The position numbers and the translations under genes are program-made. 64,000 bases of DNA from Novosphingobium sp. JCM 18896 (lineage in GTDB: Bacteria > Pseudomonadota > Alphaproteobacteria > Sphingomonadales > Sphingomonadaceae): assembly GCF_025938095.1 (NCBI RefSeq), contig NZ_JAPCZF010000006.1, forward strand, positions 62,001 to 126,000, written 5' to 3'. The notes beneath the pieces were generated by a model. It worked only from the letters and a program-made list of their open reading frames with translations, had not been told where the DNA came from and did not search any database. Shown piece after piece: positions 62,201 to 64,000 of the stretch. The stretch's first letter is position 1, and each line of letters begins with the position of its first letter.

Positions 62201-62494
62201 GGCGAAAGCGCCGACGTTCTTGACCCAGGTCTGCAGATCGGCCGTGGTCGCCTGCGGGGAGAGAATGAAGTCGAACTTGATGCCGGCATCGGCCAGCGCG
62301 GTCAGCGCCTGCTGCGCGGCGCCCTGTGCCGAGAAGGCATCGCGGACCGTGTCGATACCCAGATAGTTGAGGCTTTTGATGACCAGCGCCGTATTGGCGT
62401 AGCCATCCATGACGAAACCGGAATGCGTGTTGACCCCAAGAGTGGAAAGAAAGTCCGACGCCGACAGCGAACCGGCGGTAAGATTGATAGACAT
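59213..62494 (-). CDS. RTX protein with N-terminal clan GH-A glycosidase-like domain
   Basis: 1093 residues. Residues about 1-300 look like a GH39-type TIM barrel: candidate acid/base Glu113 in VEGLNEVDLN and nucleophile Glu214 in FITETGYTT, then ERNFGLFEHDGTPKLAA. About 300-410 is a beta domain. Residues 614-850 hold two 118-119-residue tandem repeats rich in YD-like units (RADGTLYSTENY, YDTAGKLAS). From 875, RTX nonapeptides (GGSGNDLIDGGAGNDVL and later GGAGNDRIIGGGGADTMFGG) bind calcium; the last about 100 residues (IDLSQIDAIAG, hydrophobic CFML end) resemble the M10/serralysin-type C-terminus. No signal peptide, so type I secretion is expected. An EPS-degrading or remodelling role is inferred. 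Confidence 0.85.
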   Translation of the reverse strand: MSINLTAGSLSASDFLSTLGVNTHSGFVMDGYANTALVIKSLNYLGIDTVRDAFSAQGAAQQALTALADAGIKFDFILSPQATTADLQTWVKNVGAFAKGNPGAVIAVEGLNEVDLNAVNFNGNTTLAGAAAAQQVLYGAVKTNADLAGIPVINLSIGHEDASKYAAVGNLSLYADYGNSHAYTATGGSADAQQERLLALATNAVGGQKVFITETGYTTHETEDRLGVNQSSQAKLTLTALFNAFENGSAQTFLYELFDSNQTTDKGDRERNFGLFEHDGTPKLAAVALHNLTTVLGNASASGTAVTSGTQFTATGLPSDGHALTLAKGEGVYDIVLWRDVQVWNDVQNVENTTAAVQTKVEFGSVQESVYVYDPIAGSSPVAVYHNVSAVTLAVGDRPLIVEVGASGPVTPAADTTPAEMTMTAADFVAQLDQLADNPQLTKIVLSDTHKLAVSTNETLKYIIANYGDVLAKVDGGYSFVVALTGTNWEKDQNYDASGKLVATTDIAFTNGVKQYEQTVGTDGSRSVSRYTGGKIIERVDVSAAGLRVTTSFDAVTGFKLWTKSEAPDGSSISTNFTNNLATSISKVTATGERSVEVLGTGSARTVNSVSADGTKTAMTYDAEGKLTNKQVTKADGSGEATAYNLTGLPYTQQQQYLDQSGKVTGVVRTRADGTLYSTENYGATGAKAFSSYDTAGKLASTTRIEANGAKLISTYNSSGVAISTLQVDVSGTKTTKLYDATTGALTHKTVVNANGTGESFAYKLTGLAYTQQHQYFDATGKVTAVVRERADGTLYSTENYAASGAKALATYDTAGKLASSTRIEADGTKQTFTYNAAGAKLTSLITDLAGTTVTKSFDPTTGALTKHAVVGTTDSTLIGGAGDQTLLGGSGNDLIDGGAGNDVLSGGTGTDTVSYESATAGVTVNLGLGRQDTIGAGIDTLSGFENLTGSAFDDVLFGNAGDNVIMGGAGNDRIIGGGGADTMFGGAGADTFLLQTMAQSTNEARDVIRDFNRAEGDIIDLSQIDAIAGTANNDKFTFVETGAFTGKAGQLIAVAESPNHFLVQGDVNGDGKADFSFWVDSPAPLNASCFML
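59945..60655 (-). repeat. Two tandem 118/119-codon repeats in the RTX protein
   Basis: Residues 614-731 and 732-850 align along their whole length (for example GTLYSTENYGATGAKA and GTLYSTENYAASGAKA), with a third partial unit at 851-874. The similarity is clear but not identical, so this is an older internal duplication rather than a fresh one. Confidence 0.85.
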
Positions 62495-62977
62495 TTAGGA
62501 ACCCCGTTGCAGTGAGCGGGTATATGCCTCGCGGGGCTCAATTTTCTGTGGTGATCGACGGTAAATGAAGATTAGGAATACCCCGTAAAGCGTTCAAAAG
62601 TGTACAAAAACTCAGGAATACGACGGACCGTTGGCTGGCACTGATCGGGGCTTCCACGAGCCCGATTCCGGGCGCAGAAAGGGGGCGCCGCCCGCTCCGC
62701 GCAGGCGACATTTTCTTGTCGTAATCTGTTATTTTCACCCGCTTACAGCCGAGCCCCCGCTCGCATCCGCCCCCCTTTTATGCGCCGGCCGCGGGTCGGC
62801 AAAGCTGTCTTGGTCCTGCCGCACCGGGCACGCGGCGAATCGCAACGCCCGCCCCTCCTGTCGAAAGCCCGCGCAGCATGCTAACGGCTTCCGCGTTCCG
62901 TCATCGTTCCGCTATATCGCGGGCGAGACGCCGTCGCGCGATCACGCGGCACCAGATTAACAAGGGACAATCTCCGA
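62495..62977. other. Gene-free divergent spacer between the RTX gene and ugd
   Basis: About 480 nt with no convincing gene. The RTX-proximal part (about 62540-62625) is less GC-rich and holds two copies of AGGAATAC (62574-62581 and 62614-62621, 40 nt apart). A CACTGCA half of the EPS motif lies close to the RTX start codon on the minus strand. The rest is GC-rich with no hairpin of note; short open frames here have no family features. Confidence 0.6.
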
Positions 62978-64000
62978 ATGCGCATCGCGATGATAGGATC
63001 GGGCTATGTGGGCCTCGTTTCCGGCGCCTGCTTCTCCGATTTCGGACATGACGTCGTCTGCGTCGACAAGGACGAAACCAAGATCGCCGCGCTGAACGCC
63101 GGCGAGATCCCGATCTTCGAGCCCGGCCTCGACCATCTCGTCGCGAGCAACGTCAAGGCCAAGCGCCTCTCGTTCACCGCCGATCTCGCCTCGGCCGTGC
63201 GCGGCGCCGACGCCGTCTTCATCGCCGTCGGCACCCCTTCGCGCCGCGGCGACGGCTATGCGGACCTGTCCTATGCCTATGGCGCCGCGCAGGAGATCGC
63301 GCAGGCGATCGACGGCTTCACCGTGGTGGTCAACAAGTCCACCGTCCCCGTCGGCACCGGCGACGAGGTCGAGCGCATTATCCGCGAGACCAATCCGCAG
63401 GCCGAGTTCGCCGTGATCTCGAACCCCGAGTTCCTGCGCGAGGGCGCGGCGATCGCCGACTTCAAGCACCCCGACCGCATCGTCATCGGTGGCGAGGACG
63501 AGCGCGGGCTCGAGGTCATGCGCGAGATCTACCGACCGCTGTTCCTCGGCGGCAAGTCACCGCTGATCGAGATGAGCCGTCGCGGTGCCGAGCTCACGAA
63601 ATATGCGGGCAACGCCTTCCTCGCGACCAAGATCACCTTCATCAACGAGATGGCCGATCTCTGCGAGAAGGTCGGCGCCGACGTGCGCGACGTCGCGCGC
63701 GGCATCGGGCTCGACAATCGCATCGGCTCGAAGTTCCTGAATGCCGGGCCCGGCTACGGCGGCTCCTGCTTCCCCAAGGACACGATCGCGCTGCTCAAGA
63801 CTGCGCAGGACTTCGAGGCGCCGCAACGCATCGTCGAGGCCGTCGTCTCGGTCAACGATCAGCGCAAGCGCGCGATGGGCCGCAAGGTGATCGCCGCGGC
63901 CGGTGGCGACGTCCGCGGCAAGCGCGTTGCGATCCTCGGCCTGACCTTCAAGCCGAACACCGACGACATGCGCGATTCGCCCTCGATCGCGATCATCCGC
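62978..64000 (+). CDS. ugd: UDP-glucose 6-dehydrogenase, C-terminus off the right edge
   Basis: Oxidises UDP-glucose to UDP-glucuronate with two NAD+. 341 residues visible. RIAMIGSGYVGLVSGACFSD is the NAD site, GTPSRRGDG and NKSTVPVGTG are family motifs, the catalytic Cys is in GPGYGGSCFPKD, and LGLTFKPNTDDMRDSPS begins the C-terminal domain. AAGGGA lies before the ATG. It supplies UDP-GlcA, so the EPS is probably acidic. The last roughly 90-100 residues are cut off. Confidence 0.95.
   Translation, partial: MRIAMIGSGYVGLVSGACFSDFGHDVVCVDKDETKIAALNAGEIPIFEPGLDHLVASNVKAKRLSFTADLASAVRGADAVFIAVGTPSRRGDGYADLSYAYGAAQEIAQAIDGFTVVVNKSTVPVGTGDEVERIIRETNPQAEFAVISNPEFLREGAAIADFKHPDRIVIGGEDERGLEVMREIYRPLFLGGKSPLIEMSRRGAELTKYAGNAFLATKITFINEMADLCEKVGADVRDVARGIGLDNRIGSKFLNAGPGYGGSCFPKDTIALLKTAQDFEAPQRIVEAVVSVNDQRKRAMGRKVIAAAGGDVRGKRVAILGLTFKPNTDDMRDSPSIAIIR

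Noticed and set aside
59312..62515. Two long plus-strand frames antisense to the RTX gene
   Set aside because: Mirror of the high-GC third-codon bias; the minus frame has barrel, repeat and RTX motifs.
62631..62960. 109-codon plus frame in the spacer before ugd
   Set aside because: No ribosome-binding site, no recognisable domain, Arg/Pro/Ala-rich.
1..64000. CRISPR arrays, tRNA/rRNA genes, insertion sequences, prophage
   Set aside because: Looked for regular short repeats, clover-leaf arms with CCA-like ends and transposase motifs; none found by eye.

Overview
The window is a high-GC alphaproteobacterial chromosome segment, most likely from a sphingomonad (Sphingomonadales; Novosphingobium, Sphingobium or Sphingomonas type). 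The evidence is the gene repertoire (Coq4-type ubiquinone protein, DUF4169 protein, SleB-type wall hydrolase, bacteriophytochrome with HWE kinase, GelB/SpsB-like priming glycosyltransferase) and dense packing with ATGA/GTGA overlaps. No rRNA, tRNA, CRISPR array, transposase or prophage was recognised. The genus is an inference.

Left part (1-35249) is mostly core metabolism. It holds a class A penicillin-binding protein cut by the left edge, msrB, an NfeD/SPFH membrane pair, a divergent AraC/SDR pair, two tandem dienelactone-hydrolase paralogues, a phosphatase/SDR/GDPD/VOC run, purU with a nitronate monooxygenase, catalase, coq4 divergent from a TetR regulator, a GxxExxY gene inside a near-perfect inverted repeat, lysC, ubiG, a TauD-type dioxygenase, a bacteriophytochrome with its heme oxygenase, a compact bioBFDA operon, a TPR/O-GlcNAc-transferase-like gene with a GT2 partner, a GcvR-like ACT protein, an amidohydrolase and galE.

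Right part (about 35480-64000) is a large exopolysaccharide (EPS) locus that appears complete for a Wzx/Wzy pathway. It encodes a priming undecaprenyl-phosphate sugar transferase, five GT4 glycosyltransferases, a flippase, a polymerase-like membrane protein, a Wzz/GumC-type chain-length protein, a Wza-type export protein and an outer-membrane barrel. Decoration enzymes are a hexapeptide acetyltransferase, a pyruvyl transferase, two acyltransferase-3 proteins and a methyltransferase. There are also two clan GH-A-like glycosidase proteins, one a giant RTX protein. UDP-sugar supply is given by galE at one side and a UDP-glucose dehydrogenase, truncated by the right edge, at the other. An acidic, acylated and pyruvylated heteropolysaccharide is the likely product.

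The most unusual points are these. The protein in the tyrosine-kinase (BY-kinase) slot has lost both the Walker A lysine and the Walker B aspartate, while an intact AAA/STAND-like ATPase of unknown role is translationally coupled just upstream of the chain-length gene. The 1093-residue RTX glycosidase-like protein carries two 118-residue tandem repeats. A TGCAnTGCA motif recurs 37-47 nt upstream of three EPS start codons, and once at bioB.
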